Positions 55,601-63,524 of a stretch of DNA of 64,000 nt are shown piece after piece; the first letter of the stretch is position 1, and every line of letters starts with the position of its first letter. This stretch comes from Amycolatopsis sp. CA-128772. Its GTDB lineage: Bacteria > Actinomycetota > Actinomycetes > Mycobacteriales > Pseudonocardiaceae. The stretch covers positions 1 to 64,000 of the forward strand of contig NZ_PPHG01000078.1 in NCBI RefSeq assembly GCF_002904295.1, given 5' to 3'. A program made the translations under genes and the position numbers. Below the pieces are notes generated by a model. The model was given only the letters and a program-made list of their open reading frames with translations. It did no database searches and was not told the origin of the DNA.

Positions 55601-56779
55601 GTGACTGCCACCCGCCGAGTCAAGACCGCCGTCGCCGCGGCCGGGATCTCCTCGTTCGCCCTGCTCTACGCGCCGCAGCCGGTGCTGCCGCAGCTCGCCG
55701 CGCAGTACCACCTCGACCCCGGCGGCGCGGCGCTCGCGGTGAGCGTCGCGACCGGTGCGCTCGCCATCGCGGTCCTGCCCATCGCGGCGCTGTCCGAGGT
55801 GATCGGCCGCCGTCCGGTGATCCTGACGTCGGTGCTCGCGTCGGTCGTGTGCGGCCTGCTCCTGCCGCTGATGCCGACGTACCCGGCGCTGCTGGCCCTG
55901 CGCGCGCTGCAGGGCGTGGCGATCGCGGGCTTTCCCGGCGTGGCGGCGGCCTACCTGGCCGAACGCCTCGGCCGCGCGGGTGTCGCGGCGGCGGTCGGCG
56001 CGATGATCGCGGGCAACACGGTGGGCGGCATGCTCGGCCGGCTGGCCAGCGGCTTCACCGCAGGCCCCCTCGGCTGGCGTGGCGCGCTCCTGGTCGTCGC
56101 GGCGGTGGGAGCGGTGTGTTCGGCGGTGACGGTGGTGACGCTGCCGCCGGGTGGGCGTCCGGGCCGGGCCGGCGGTGTCGGGCGCGGGCTCTTGACGGCG
56201 GTCCGCAAGCCGGTGCTGCTGGCCCAGTACGCGGTGGCGTTGCTGGCGATGGGCTCGTTCGTCGCCCTCTACAACGCGGCGGGCTTCCGCCTCACCGGCG
56301 ACCCGCTGCGCCTGTCACCGGCGATCGCGTCCCTGGTGTTCCTGGCGTACGCGACGGGCTCGGTGTCCTCGGCGGCGGCGGGCCGCCTGGTGGCGCGAGC
56401 CGGGCGCCGGCGCGCGCTGATCGGCGCGCTGCTGCTGACGGCGGCCGGCGCGGCCCTGACGCTGCCGGACGCGTTGCCGCTGGTCATCGCCGGGTTCTTG
56501 GTGCTGACGTGCGCGTTCTTCGCGGCCCACGCGGTGGCGAACGGCTGGGCGGCGGCGGACGCTCCCGAGGGCGCACGCGGCCAGGTGGGCGGCATGTACA
56601 CGGCGACGTACTACCTCGGGAGCAGCGTGGGCGGGGCCGCGGGGGCGTGGGTGTACGGGCACGCCGGGTGGTCGTGGCTGATCGCGGTGGTGGCGGCGTG
56701 GCTGCTGCTGGCGGTCGCGGCGGTGGTGGCCGGGACCCGGGTGCGGGGGGAGCGGCTGGAGCTGGTCAACGCCGGCTGA
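55601..56779 (+). CDS. MFS transporter
   Basis: 392 residues, 12 predicted membrane helices. The loop between helices 2 and 3 has the MFS signature in SEVIGRRPVIL, and the second half repeats a similar loop at RLVARAGRRRALIG. YAPQPVLPQLAAQYHLDP after helix 1 resembles the sugar/drug exporter group with YfmO/YcaD-like layout. Divergent LysR control suggests export of a small molecule; substrate unknown. GTG 55601 is preferred because of the TACTTT hexamer; the upstream open frame crosses lysR. Confidence 0.9.
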   Translation: MTATRRVKTAVAAAGISSFALLYAPQPVLPQLAAQYHLDPGGAALAVSVATGALAIAVLPIAALSEVIGRRPVILTSVLASVVCGLLLPLMPTYPALLALRALQGVAIAGFPGVAAAYLAERLGRAGVAAAVGAMIAGNTVGGMLGRLASGFTAGPLGWRGALLVVAAVGAVCSAVTVVTLPPGGRPGRAGGVGRGLLTAVRKPVLLAQYAVALLAMGSFVALYNAAGFRLTGDPLRLSPAIASLVFLAYATGSVSSAAAGRLVARAGRRRALIGALLLTAAGAALTLPDALPLVIAGFLVLTCAFFAAHAVANGWAAADAPEGARGQVGGMYTATYYLGSSVGGAAGAWVYGHAGWSWLIAVVAAWLLLAVAAVVAGTRVRGERLELVNAG

Positions 56780-56797
56780 ACCCGGCCGGCTCGAAGC

Positions 56798-57442
56798 TCA
56801 GGTAGCGGCCCCGACCAGCAGCCCGCCGCCCACCGGCAGCAGCGCCGGGACCAGGCGTTCGTCCTCCCGGAAGGCCCGCGCCACCTCGCGCAGGGCCAGC
56901 GTCTCCGGGTCCCGGTGCGACGGGTCGATCACCCGGCCGCCGGCCAGCACGTTGTGGAACGCGATGATCCCGCCGCGCCGCAGCAGCGAAACCCCCAGCT
57001 CGTAGCAGCCCGGGTACTCGATGTGCGCGGAGTCGACGAACACCAGGTCGTAGCCGCCCGGGGTGAGCCGCTGCAGCACGTCCAGCGCGCGGCCGATGAT
57101 CAGCCGCGTCCGGCCCGGGGCGAACCCGGCTTCGCGGAACGTCGCGCGCGCCGCCCGCTGGTACTCCGGCTCGACGTCGATCGAGGTCAGGACGCCGTCG
57201 GGGGCCATGCCGCGCAGCAGGCTCAGCCCGCTGACCCCCGCGCCGGTGCCGACCTCGACGACCGCCTTCGCGCACAGCGTCGCGGCCAGGAAGCGCAGCG
57301 TCGCGCCCGCACCCGCGCTGAGCGGGGTGCAGCCCAGGTCCTCGGCCCTCGCCCGGGCCGTGGCCAGCACCTCGTCGTCGGGCAGGTACCCGTCGACGAA
57401 CCCGGAATCGGCCGGCGCGGCCGCAGGGGTGGGCGTGTTCAC
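56798..57442 (-). CDS. SAM-dependent O-methyltransferase (Rv1220c-like)
   Basis: 214 residues, class I methyltransferase of the caffeoyl-CoA OMT-like type: VVEVGTGAGVSGLSLL (SAM site), TSIDVEPEYQRAA, DLVFVDSAHIEYPG (metal site) and GGIIAFHNVL. It occupies the same place next to sigE as Rv1220c. GTG 57442 lies 6 nt after TAACCT (57454-57449), a leaderless start, divergent from sigE across 190 bp. Substrate not known. Confidence 0.9.
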   Translation of the reverse strand: MNTPTPAAAPADSGFVDGYLPDDEVLATARARAEDLGCTPLSAGAGATLRFLAATLCAKAVVEVGTGAGVSGLSLLRGMAPDGVLTSIDVEPEYQRAARATFREAGFAPGRTRLIIGRALDVLQRLTPGGYDLVFVDSAHIEYPGCYELGVSLLRRGGIIAFHNVLAGGRVIDPSHRDPETLALREVARAFREDERLVPALLPVGGGLLVGAAT

Positions 57443-57510
57443 GCACGGAGGTTAGCGTTGGTTGTCGATAAATCCGCGCAGGCTCCCTGGTAAGCACCCC
57501 GGAAGAAGTT

Positions 57511-57537
57511 CTCAGCCTGCTCTCAGTCCAGTCTCAC
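57511..57537 (+). promoter_or_regulatory. three CTCAG-type direct repeats upstream of sigE
   Basis: CTCAG at 57511-57515 and 57522-57526 and CTCAC at 57533-57537, exactly 11 bp apart. One-helical-turn spacing suits an OmpR-type response regulator. MprA, which activates sigE in mycobacteria, binds comparable repeats; identification with MprA is inference. Confidence 0.55.
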
Positions 57538-57580
57538 TAGAACCATAAGGAACCCGGAGAGACTGAAATCCGATCACACG

Positions 57581-57606
57581 GGAACACCGTGCCGACGACC
57601 CGCGTT
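57581..57606 (+). promoter_or_regulatory. ECF-type (SigE) promoter of sigE
   Basis: GGAAC (57581-57585), 17-bp spacer, CGTT (57603-57606), placing transcription start about 20 nt before the sigE ATG at 57633. This is the classical ECF promoter form and suggests autoregulation. Confidence 0.7.
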
Positions 57607-57632
57607 GGGTGGAGCAGACAGGAGAAACGCAG

Positions 57633-58244
57633 ATGGAGGTGCCTGCTCCCGCTATGCAGAACGCCGTTGCCGACGCCGGGGCCCAGCCGGTGACCCTGGA
57701 CGAGGCGGCCTGGACGCCGCCGTCCTGGGACGAGGTCGTGCGCGAACACGGTGACCGCGTCTACCGGCTCGCCTACCGCCTCACCGGCAACACCCACGAC
57801 GCCGAGGACCTGACGCAGGAGACGTTCATCCGGGTGTTCCGCTCGCTGGCGTCGTACAAGCCCGGCACGTTCGAGGGCTGGCTGCACCGGATCACCACCA
57901 ACCTGTTCCTGGACATGGCCCGCCGCCGCTCGCGCGTGCGGATGGAAGGCCTGCCCGACGACACCGACCGCATCGTGGGCGACGACCCGAGCCCCGAGCA
58001 GGTCTACTCGGACACCCACTTGGACCCGGACCTGCAGGCGGCGCTCGACGAGCTGCCCCCCGAGTTCCGCGCGGCCGTCGTGCTGTGTGACGTCGAGGGG
58101 CTGTCGTACGAGGAGATCGGCGCGACCCTCGGTGTCAAGCTGGGCACCGTCCGCAGCCGCATTCACCGCGGACGTCAGGCGCTGCGCGCTTCGCTGGAGC
58201 GCCGTCGCACCTACGCGCCGCAGTCTGCGAAGGTGACGGTATGA
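57633..58244 (+). CDS. sigE: ECF sigma factor, envelope stress
   Basis: 203 residues. Region 2: RVYRLAYRLTGNTHDAEDLTQETFIRVFRSL (about 42-75). Region 4: LPPEFRAAVVLCDVEGLSYEEIGATLGVKLGTVRSRIHRGRQALR (about 140-190). AGGAG lies 8 nt before ATG 57633; GTG 57609 is open but less likely. It is coupled to rseA (ATGA) and followed by htrA and tatB as in Rv1221-Rv1224. It directs RNA polymerase to envelope-stress genes. Confidence 0.95.
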   Translation: MEVPAPAMQNAVADAGAQPVTLDEAAWTPPSWDEVVREHGDRVYRLAYRLTGNTHDAEDLTQETFIRVFRSLASYKPGTFEGWLHRITTNLFLDMARRRSRVRMEGLPDDTDRIVGDDPSPEQVYSDTHLDPDLQAALDELPPEFRAAVVLCDVEGLSYEEIGATLGVKLGTVRSRIHRGRQALRASLERRRTYAPQSAKVTV

Positions 58245-58891
58245 CCGCACCGCGAGGCTGGGGACTCCCCGAGTCGCACCTGCTGCCGGACGTCGTGGTG
58301 GCGTTCGTCGACGGCGAACTGACCCACGGCGCCCGCGACCGCGCGGCGTCGCACATCACCCGCTGCCCGGCGTGCGCCGCCGAGGTGCGCGCCCAGCGCC
58401 AGACGGGCGAGACGATCCGGCGCGCCGGCGCGCCGTCGATGTCGGCGGGGTTCCTGGCGAGCCTGCAGTCCATCCCGCAGCACACGGAGCTGCCGAGCAG
58501 CCCGGACAACCTGGCCATCACGGCGGACGGCCAGCTGGTCGCGGTCCAGCGCCCCGACCGGGTGGCGGGCCTGCGCGATTCAGGCGTCCTGGGCGGCGTG
58601 GCCCCGTTGGGATCATCGGCCCCGTTGGGCCAGTCCCCGAACGTCCTGGGCGGCGGCCGCTTCAAGCGCCGCGCGGCCCAGGGAGCGGGTGTCGTGGTGT
58701 CGGGCCTGGTCCTGAGTGCACTGGCCCTGGTGGGCACCTCGGCGGACGGCGACGGAGCCCCGGAGACGGGCGGCGGGGCCCCGCAGCCGGCGAACCTGCT
58801 GCCGGCCCAGATGGCGGTACCCCAGCACCCGGCACCGGTATCGACGGCGCCGAGCACCACCCCGGTGGCGGTGCCGGCGGGCATCCGCTGA
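58241..58891 (+). CDS. rseA: zinc-type anti-sigma factor
   Basis: 216 residues. The N-terminal anti-sigma domain has the ZAS motif H-x3-C-x2-C in HITRCPACAAEV. A long linker leads to a membrane helix at about 148-168 and a Pro/Ala-rich outer tail. Mycobacterial RseA lacks a clear membrane span, so this form resembles membrane-bound types and may be released by proteolysis. The ATG overlaps the sigE stop. Confidence 0.92.
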   Translation: MTAPRGWGLPESHLLPDVVVAFVDGELTHGARDRAASHITRCPACAAEVRAQRQTGETIRRAGAPSMSAGFLASLQSIPQHTELPSSPDNLAITADGQLVAVQRPDRVAGLRDSGVLGGVAPLGSSAPLGQSPNVLGGGRFKRRAAQGAGVVVSGLVLSALALVGTSADGDGAPETGGGAPQPANLLPAQMAVPQHPAPVSTAPSTTPVAVPAGIR

Positions 58892-58900
58892 GTGGATTCT

Positions 58901-58935
58901 GAAGGCCGCTGCGAATCCTTTTCGCGGCGGCCTTC
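58901..58935 (+). terminator. rseA downstream hairpin
   Basis: A 9-bp stem GAAGGCCGC (58901-58909) / GCGGCCTTC (58927-58935), 17-nt loop containing CCTTTT, 9 bp after the rseA stop. Probable terminator or 3'-end structure. Confidence 0.5.
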
Positions 58936-58996
58936 GGTGTGTCCGGGGCACGGGGGTTGCGCGCGCGATCATGGCGGCCTTGGGTGTGTCCGGGGC
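58926..58996. repeat. 24-bp direct repeat after rseA
   Basis: A unit starting GGCGGCCTTCGG occurs at 58926-58949 and 58973-58996 with one mismatch, 47 bp apart, in the 240-bp gap before htrA. The second copy is not part of a hairpin. No gene is seen in this gap. Confidence 0.7.
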
Positions 58997-59131
58997 GTCT
59001 GATCGCCCGGCACGCCCGAGCTGCGGACAACCGCCCAAGAAACAGCCACTTCACCCACCGACCGGCAGACTCGGAGCATCGGGCTTGGGTATCGTCGCGC
59101 CCAGCCACCTGATCTTATGCACCGGGGAATG

Positions 59132-60646
59132 ATGACCGAGCCGAACGTGAATCCCGAGCAGCCCGGCGCGCGTGATGCCGACCGGCTGGGGCCGCGGCCG
59201 CTCGCGCGGCCCGCCGTCGATCCCGCGCAGGCTGCCGTTTTCGGCCGGCCGCACGGTGTCGACGGGGCGTTCGACCAGCTCTACACCCCGCAGAAGGCCA
59301 ACGGCGTCAACCTCGCGCCGCCCGCGCCCGAGTCGCTGGCCGAGGCCTTCCGGCGGCCGCCCGGGGCCGAAGGTGTGCTGCTCGAACGTCCTCGGGAAGC
59401 CACCGGCGATGCTCCGGATGTCGAGCCGCCGCTGTGGACCGGAACCCGGGATCCGTGGCGTGATCCCGCGGCCGCCGCCGTACTCGCCGGGCCCGCGATG
59501 CCCGCCGAAGACGACGAAAAGCCCGCCAAACGGCCGCCCGGGGCGCTGCTCAGCCTGCCCGAAGTGCTTTTCGGGCGGCGCGTGCAGCCGAAAGCCCTCG
59601 CGGTGCTCGGCGTCGTCGCGCTGCTCGTCGGGGCCGTCGGGGGGTTCGTCGGCTGGTGGGTCGGCGACACCGGCACCGAGCTCACCGGCTCCGCCACCAT
59701 CGCCGAAGCCGAGGCCGGCAAGGAACGCCCCGCCGGGTCGGTCGCCGAGATCGCCAAGCGCGTCGCGCCCGCCGTCGTCTCGCTCGAGGTCTACAAGCCC
59801 GGCGCCGAATCCGGCGAGCAGGGCTCCGGCGTCATGATCGACCCGCAGGGCTACATCCTCACCAACGAGCACGTCATCTCCTCCGCCGCCGCGGACCCGG
59901 GCGTCAAGGTCACCGCCGTCTTCATCGACGGCACCCGCACCGAGGCCAAGCTCGTCGGCGCCGACCAGAAGACCGACCTCGCCGTCGTGAAGGTGAACGT
60001 CACCAACCCGACCGTGCTGCAGGTCGGCAAGTCCGCGGACCTGCAGGTCGGCGACACCGTGATGGCGATCGGCTCGCCGCTGGCGCTGCAGAACTCCGTC
60101 ACCGCCGGGATCGTCAGCGCGCTGAACCGGCCGATCACCGCCGGCGGCGACAACGGCGCCCCGCCGGTCACCTACGAGGCCATCCAGACCGACGCCGCGA
60201 TCAACCACGGCAACTCGGGCGGCGCGCTCGTCGACTCCACCGGCGCGCTGGTCGGGATCAACTCGTCGATCCGCTCCGCCGGCGCGGACGGCGGCAGCAT
60301 CGGTATCGGCTTCGCCATCCCGAGCGACTACGCGATCAAGATCGCGAAGGCGCTGATCAAGGACGGCAAGGTCCAGCACGCCGACATCGGCATCAACGCG
60401 TCGTCGACGGTCGCGGGTTCGTCCACGATGGGCGCGCAGGTGAAGAACGTCGCCCCCGGCGGCCCGGCCGCGAACGCGGGCATCAAGGAGGGCGACGTGA
60501 TCACCAAGATCGGCAACCGGCTGGTGCGCGACTCCGCCGAACTGACGGTCGCGGTGCGCGCGCACGACGTCGGCGAGGTCGTCCCGGTGCAGCTGGCACG
60601 CGACGGCGCCAGCTTCGTCGTCGACGTAACCCTGGCTTCCGACTGA
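59132..60646 (+). CDS. htrA: HtrA-family serine protease
   Basis: 504 residues. A long polar cytoplasmic N-terminus (about 1-145, Pro-rich) leads to one membrane helix (about 150-172). The trypsin-like domain has the triad in TNEHVIS (His), KTDLAVV (Asp) and GNSGGAL (Ser). The PDZ domain ends the protein (GAQVKNVAPGGPAANAGIKEGD). Three starts lie close together (59117, 59129, 59132); 59132 has GGGGA just before. It degrades misfolded wall proteins and is part of the SigE stress set (Rv1223). Confidence 0.93.
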   Translation: MTEPNVNPEQPGARDADRLGPRPLARPAVDPAQAAVFGRPHGVDGAFDQLYTPQKANGVNLAPPAPESLAEAFRRPPGAEGVLLERPREATGDAPDVEPPLWTGTRDPWRDPAAAAVLAGPAMPAEDDEKPAKRPPGALLSLPEVLFGRRVQPKALAVLGVVALLVGAVGGFVGWWVGDTGTELTGSATIAEAEAGKERPAGSVAEIAKRVAPAVVSLEVYKPGAESGEQGSGVMIDPQGYILTNEHVISSAAADPGVKVTAVFIDGTRTEAKLVGADQKTDLAVVKVNVTNPTVLQVGKSADLQVGDTVMAIGSPLALQNSVTAGIVSALNRPITAGGDNGAPPVTYEAIQTDAAINHGNSGGALVDSTGALVGINSSIRSAGADGGSIGIGFAIPSDYAIKIAKALIKDGKVQHADIGINASSTVAGSSTMGAQVKNVAPGGPAANAGIKEGDVITKIGNRLVRDSAELTVAVRAHDVGEVVPVQLARDGASFVVDVTLASD

Positions 60647-60723
60647 GTTCCCGCGTTCGGCCTCCCGGAGCGTGGCGGGTGGCGGGTACCCTGGGCGGGT
60701 AGGTTCCGAGCGGAGGTAGACGG

Positions 60724-61161
60724 GTGTTCGACAGTGTCGGATGGGGGGAAATCCTCGTCCTCATCATCGCCGGTCTCTTCATTCTCGGCCCGGAACGGCT
60801 GCCGGAGGCGGCGTCCTGGCTCGCGAAGAGCGTGAAGAAGGTCCGCGACTTCGCGACCGGTGCGAAGGAGCAGCTCCGCGAGGAGATGGGCCCGGAGTTC
60901 GACCAGCTGCGCAAGCCGCTGGAAGACCTGCGCGGACTGCGGAACTTCGACCCGAAACGGGTGGTGACGCAGCACCTCTTCGACGGCGACGCCGATCCGC
61001 TGGGGTTGAAGGGCATCACGAACGGCAGCCCGAACCTGAGCGGATCCAACGGCACGAACGGGACGAACGGCTCGAACGGCCACCCGGTCGCCCAGACGCA
61101 GTCGGCGCCCGAGCCGCTCAAGCCGGGCGAGCGCCCGCCGATCGACCCGGACGCCACGTAA
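60724..61161 (+). CDS. tatB: twin-arginine translocase subunit TatB
   Basis: 145 residues. The N-terminal short helix VGWGEILVLIIAGLFILGPERLPEAA (about 5-30) has the conserved Glu and the G-P hinge, followed by an amphipathic helix and a low-complexity Asn/Gly/Thr tail. It forms the Tat substrate receptor with TatC. GTG start with GCGGAGG upstream. Follows htrA as in Rv1223-Rv1224. Confidence 0.94.
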   Translation: MFDSVGWGEILVLIIAGLFILGPERLPEAASWLAKSVKKVRDFATGAKEQLREEMGPEFDQLRKPLEDLRGLRNFDPKRVVTQHLFDGDADPLGLKGITNGSPNLSGSNGTNGTNGSNGHPVAQTQSAPEPLKPGERPPIDPDAT

Positions 61162-61162
61162 C

Positions 61163-61612
61163 TTGCTGTCGATCGGTTTCCTGACGGAGCCCGACTGCGC
61201 CCGCTGGGAAGTCCTGGCCCGGGGCAAGGACGCGTACTTCGACGTCGAACGCACCGACGACGCCTACGAACGCACGTGGCGGCGCCTGCACGACGACGAC
61301 CGGATCCGCGGAATCGCCGCCCGCCTGGACGGCGAGCTGGTGGGGGTCGCGCATTACCTGTTCCACGCAAGTGTCTGGTACGCCGCGAAGTGCTATCTGG
61401 CGGACCTGTTCGTGGACGCTTCGGTTCGCCGGCAGGGCGTCGCGACGGCGATGATCGAGTGGGTGGCGCGGGACGCGGAGGCACAGGGATACCCGAGCCT
61501 CTACTGGAACACGCTGGAAGATGCGCCGGCGCGTGCGCTTTACGACCGGGTGGGGAAGCTGCACCCGGGGCTCATCCACTACGCGTATCGGCCTTCCACA
61601 CCCCGGCCGTGA
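61163..61612 (+). CDS. GNAT acetyltransferase
   Basis: 149 residues. LADLFVDASVRRQGVATAMIEW matches the acetyl-CoA loop (R-R-Q-G-V-A), and LYWNTLEDAPARALYDRVGKLHPG resembles aminoglycoside/amine acetyltransferases of the Rv2775/YhhY-like type. TTG 61163 starts 1 bp after the tatB stop; no ribosome site is seen. Substrate unknown. Confidence 0.85.
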   Translation: MLSIGFLTEPDCARWEVLARGKDAYFDVERTDDAYERTWRRLHDDDRIRGIAARLDGELVGVAHYLFHASVWYAAKCYLADLFVDASVRRQGVATAMIEWVARDAEAQGYPSLYWNTLEDAPARALYDRVGKLHPGLIHYAYRPSTPRP

Positions 61613-61668
61613 TGTGGACAAGGCGGCCTGCCGACGGCCGTTCCGAGGTTTTCGTCGGGCAGCGCCGA

Positions 61669-61867
61669 TAGACTGGACTTGGGAACGCTTGGTTACCTTT
61701 TTCGTGGCTCTCATCAGGGAGTTATGGTCACCAACCCCGGCATGACCAGCGCCCCAGTCGACCCATGATCCGGGGGTGGTGTCGCCGGGTTCGGTGGCAT
61801 CGAGGGACCGCTGACAGGGAACACCGAACCCAAGCGACCCGGCCGGCCCGACCGAACCCGGGAAACC
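61669..61867 (+). promoter_or_regulatory. orphan promoter signals in a 255-bp gene-free gap
   Basis: TAGACT (61669-61674) and an ECF-type pair GGAAC (61682-61686), 16-bp spacer, CGTGG (61703-61707). Downstream a GGGAG-preceded ATG at 61723 opens only a 14-codon frame (MVTNPGMTSAPVDP). No other gene is seen before mrp, which is convergent. It may be a small RNA or short leader peptide. Confidence 0.35.
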
Positions 61868-63013
61868 TCAGCGCCCCGCCGGGGTCACGTTCAGCATCAT
61901 CCCCGCCAGCCCGCGCGCCTTCACCGTCAGCTTCTTCGCCGCTTCCTTCAGCACCACCGACGCCGGGGCCTCCGGCTCGGCCAGTACCAGCGGCTCGCCC
62001 GCGTCGCCCTGGGAAACCATCCGGGGGTCCATCGGGATCTGGCCCAGCAGCGGGACCTCCGATCCGATCGACTTCGTCAGTGACGAAGCCACCGCCTCGC
62101 CGCCGCCCGAACCGAAGATCTCCATGCGCTCTCCGGACGGCGTCTCCAGCCACGACATGTTCTCGATGACGCCCGCCACGCGCTGGCGCGTCTGCAACGC
62201 GATCGCGCCCGCGCGCTCGGCCACCTCGGCCGCGGCCTGCTGGGGTGTGGTCACCACCAGGATCTCCGCGTTGGGGATCAGCTGGGCCACCGAGATCGCG
62301 ATGTCGCCCGTGCCCGGGGGGAGGTCCAGCAGGAGGATGTCCAGGTCGCCCCAGAAGACGTCCGCCAGGAACTGCTGCAACGCGCGGTGCAGCATCGGGC
62401 CGCGCCAGACCACCGGGGTGTTGCCCGGGGTGAACATGCCGATCGAGATCACCTTCACGCCGTGGGACTGCGGCGGCATGATCATCGTGTCGACCTTGGT
62501 CGGCTTCTCGCGCGCGCCCAGCATGCGGGGGATCGAGTGGCCGTAGATGTCCGCGTCCACGACACCCACCGACAGCCCGCGGGCGGCCATCGCCGCCGCC
62601 AGGTTCACCGTCACCGACGACTTGCCCACGCCGCCCTTGCCCGAGGCCACGCAGTACACCCGGGTCATCGAGCCCGGCTGGGCGAACGGGATCACCGGCT
62701 CCGCCGCGTCGCCGCGCAGGGACTTGCGCAGCTCGGAGCGCTGCTCGTCGCTCATCACGTCCAGCTCGACGCGCACGTCCACCACGCCGGGCAGCTTCGA
62801 AACGGCCTCGCGGGTGTCGTTCGTGAGCGTCGCCTTCAGCGGGCAGCCGGCCACCGTCAGGTAGATCCCGACGGTGACGACACCGTCGGAAGCGACCGAA
62901 ACGTCCTTGACCATCCCCAGGTCCGTGATGGGTTTGCGGATCTCCGGGTCTTGCACGCTCTTCAGCGCGCTGCGGACGTCGTCGACGCTGGGGAGCTGCT
63001 GCGTACTGGTCAC
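61868..63013 (-). CDS. mrp: Mrp/NBP35-family Fe-S carrier ATPase
   Basis: 381 residues. An N-terminal MIP18-like domain (DUF59, about 10-90: SALKSVQDPEIRKPITDLGMVKD) is followed by a deviant Walker A P-loop VASGKGGVGKSSVTVNLA and WRGPMLHRALQQFL, DLPPGTGD. There is no C-terminal CxxC, so Fe-S cluster binding is not supported by that motif. GTG 63013 lies 7 nt after TAACAT (63026-63021); ATG 63022 is in frame too. TAACAT overlaps the stop codon of the upstream DUF1003 gene. Matches Rv1229c. Confidence 0.93.
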   Translation of the reverse strand: MTSTQQLPSVDDVRSALKSVQDPEIRKPITDLGMVKDVSVASDGVVTVGIYLTVAGCPLKATLTNDTREAVSKLPGVVDVRVELDVMSDEQRSELRKSLRGDAAEPVIPFAQPGSMTRVYCVASGKGGVGKSSVTVNLAAAMAARGLSVGVVDADIYGHSIPRMLGAREKPTKVDTMIMPPQSHGVKVISIGMFTPGNTPVVWRGPMLHRALQQFLADVFWGDLDILLLDLPPGTGDIAISVAQLIPNAEILVVTTPQQAAAEVAERAGAIALQTRQRVAGVIENMSWLETPSGERMEIFGSGGGEAVASSLTKSIGSEVPLLGQIPMDPRMVSQGDAGEPLVLAEPEAPASVVLKEAAKKLTVKARGLAGMMLNVTPAGR

Positions 63014-63023
63014 CCCGTCCATG

Positions 63024-63524
63024 TTACGTACTGGTAGGGGTGCGGGACTTCCTGGGCTTGACGTCGAGGTCGTCCCGGAGCCGGTCCAGCTCGCTGCGCA
63101 GGTAGTCGCGCGTCGCCACCTCGCCGATCGCCAGGCGCAGCGCCGCCAGCTCGCGGGCCAGGTACTCCGTGTCGGCTTTCGTCTGCAGAGCCCGGTTCCG
63201 GTCCTCCTCCAGGGAGACGCGGTCGCGGTCGTCCTGCCGGTTCTGGGCCAGCAGGATCAGCGGCGCCGCGTACGCCGCCTGCGTCGAAAAGGCCAGGTTG
63301 AGCAGGATGAACGGGTACGGGTCCCACTGCAGCGACACGGCCGTGATGTTCAGCACGACCCAGACGACGACAAGCAGCGTCTGCCAGAACAGGTACTTGC
63401 CCGTGCCCAGGAACCGCGCGATCCGCTCGGTGAACCGGCCGAACGTGTCGGGGTCGATGTTCAGCCTGAACCGGTTCTGGCCGCGGGGCTGGTCCAGCCG
63501 CCGTCCCGAAGTCAGCTCAGGCAC
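63024..63524 (-). CDS. DUF1003 membrane protein
   Basis: 166 residues. Two membrane helices (about 45-65 and 72-94: FWQTLLVVVWVVLNI, YPFILLNLAFSTQAAYAAPLILLAQNRQ), with the family's strictly conserved DPYPFILLN and LLAQNRQ segments. A charged coiled coil follows, ending KPRKSRTPTST. GGAGGAAG precedes the GTG. It overlaps the upstream CBS/MgtE-N gene by 8 bp. Rv1231c is the counterpart; the function is unproven, though co-operon with an MgtE-like protein suggests ion homeostasis. Confidence 0.92.
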   Translation of the reverse strand: MPELTSGRRLDQPRGQNRFRLNIDPDTFGRFTERIARFLGTGKYLFWQTLLVVVWVVLNITAVSLQWDPYPFILLNLAFSTQAAYAAPLILLAQNRQDDRDRVSLEEDRNRALQTKADTEYLARELAALRLAIGEVATRDYLRSELDRLRDDLDVKPRKSRTPTST

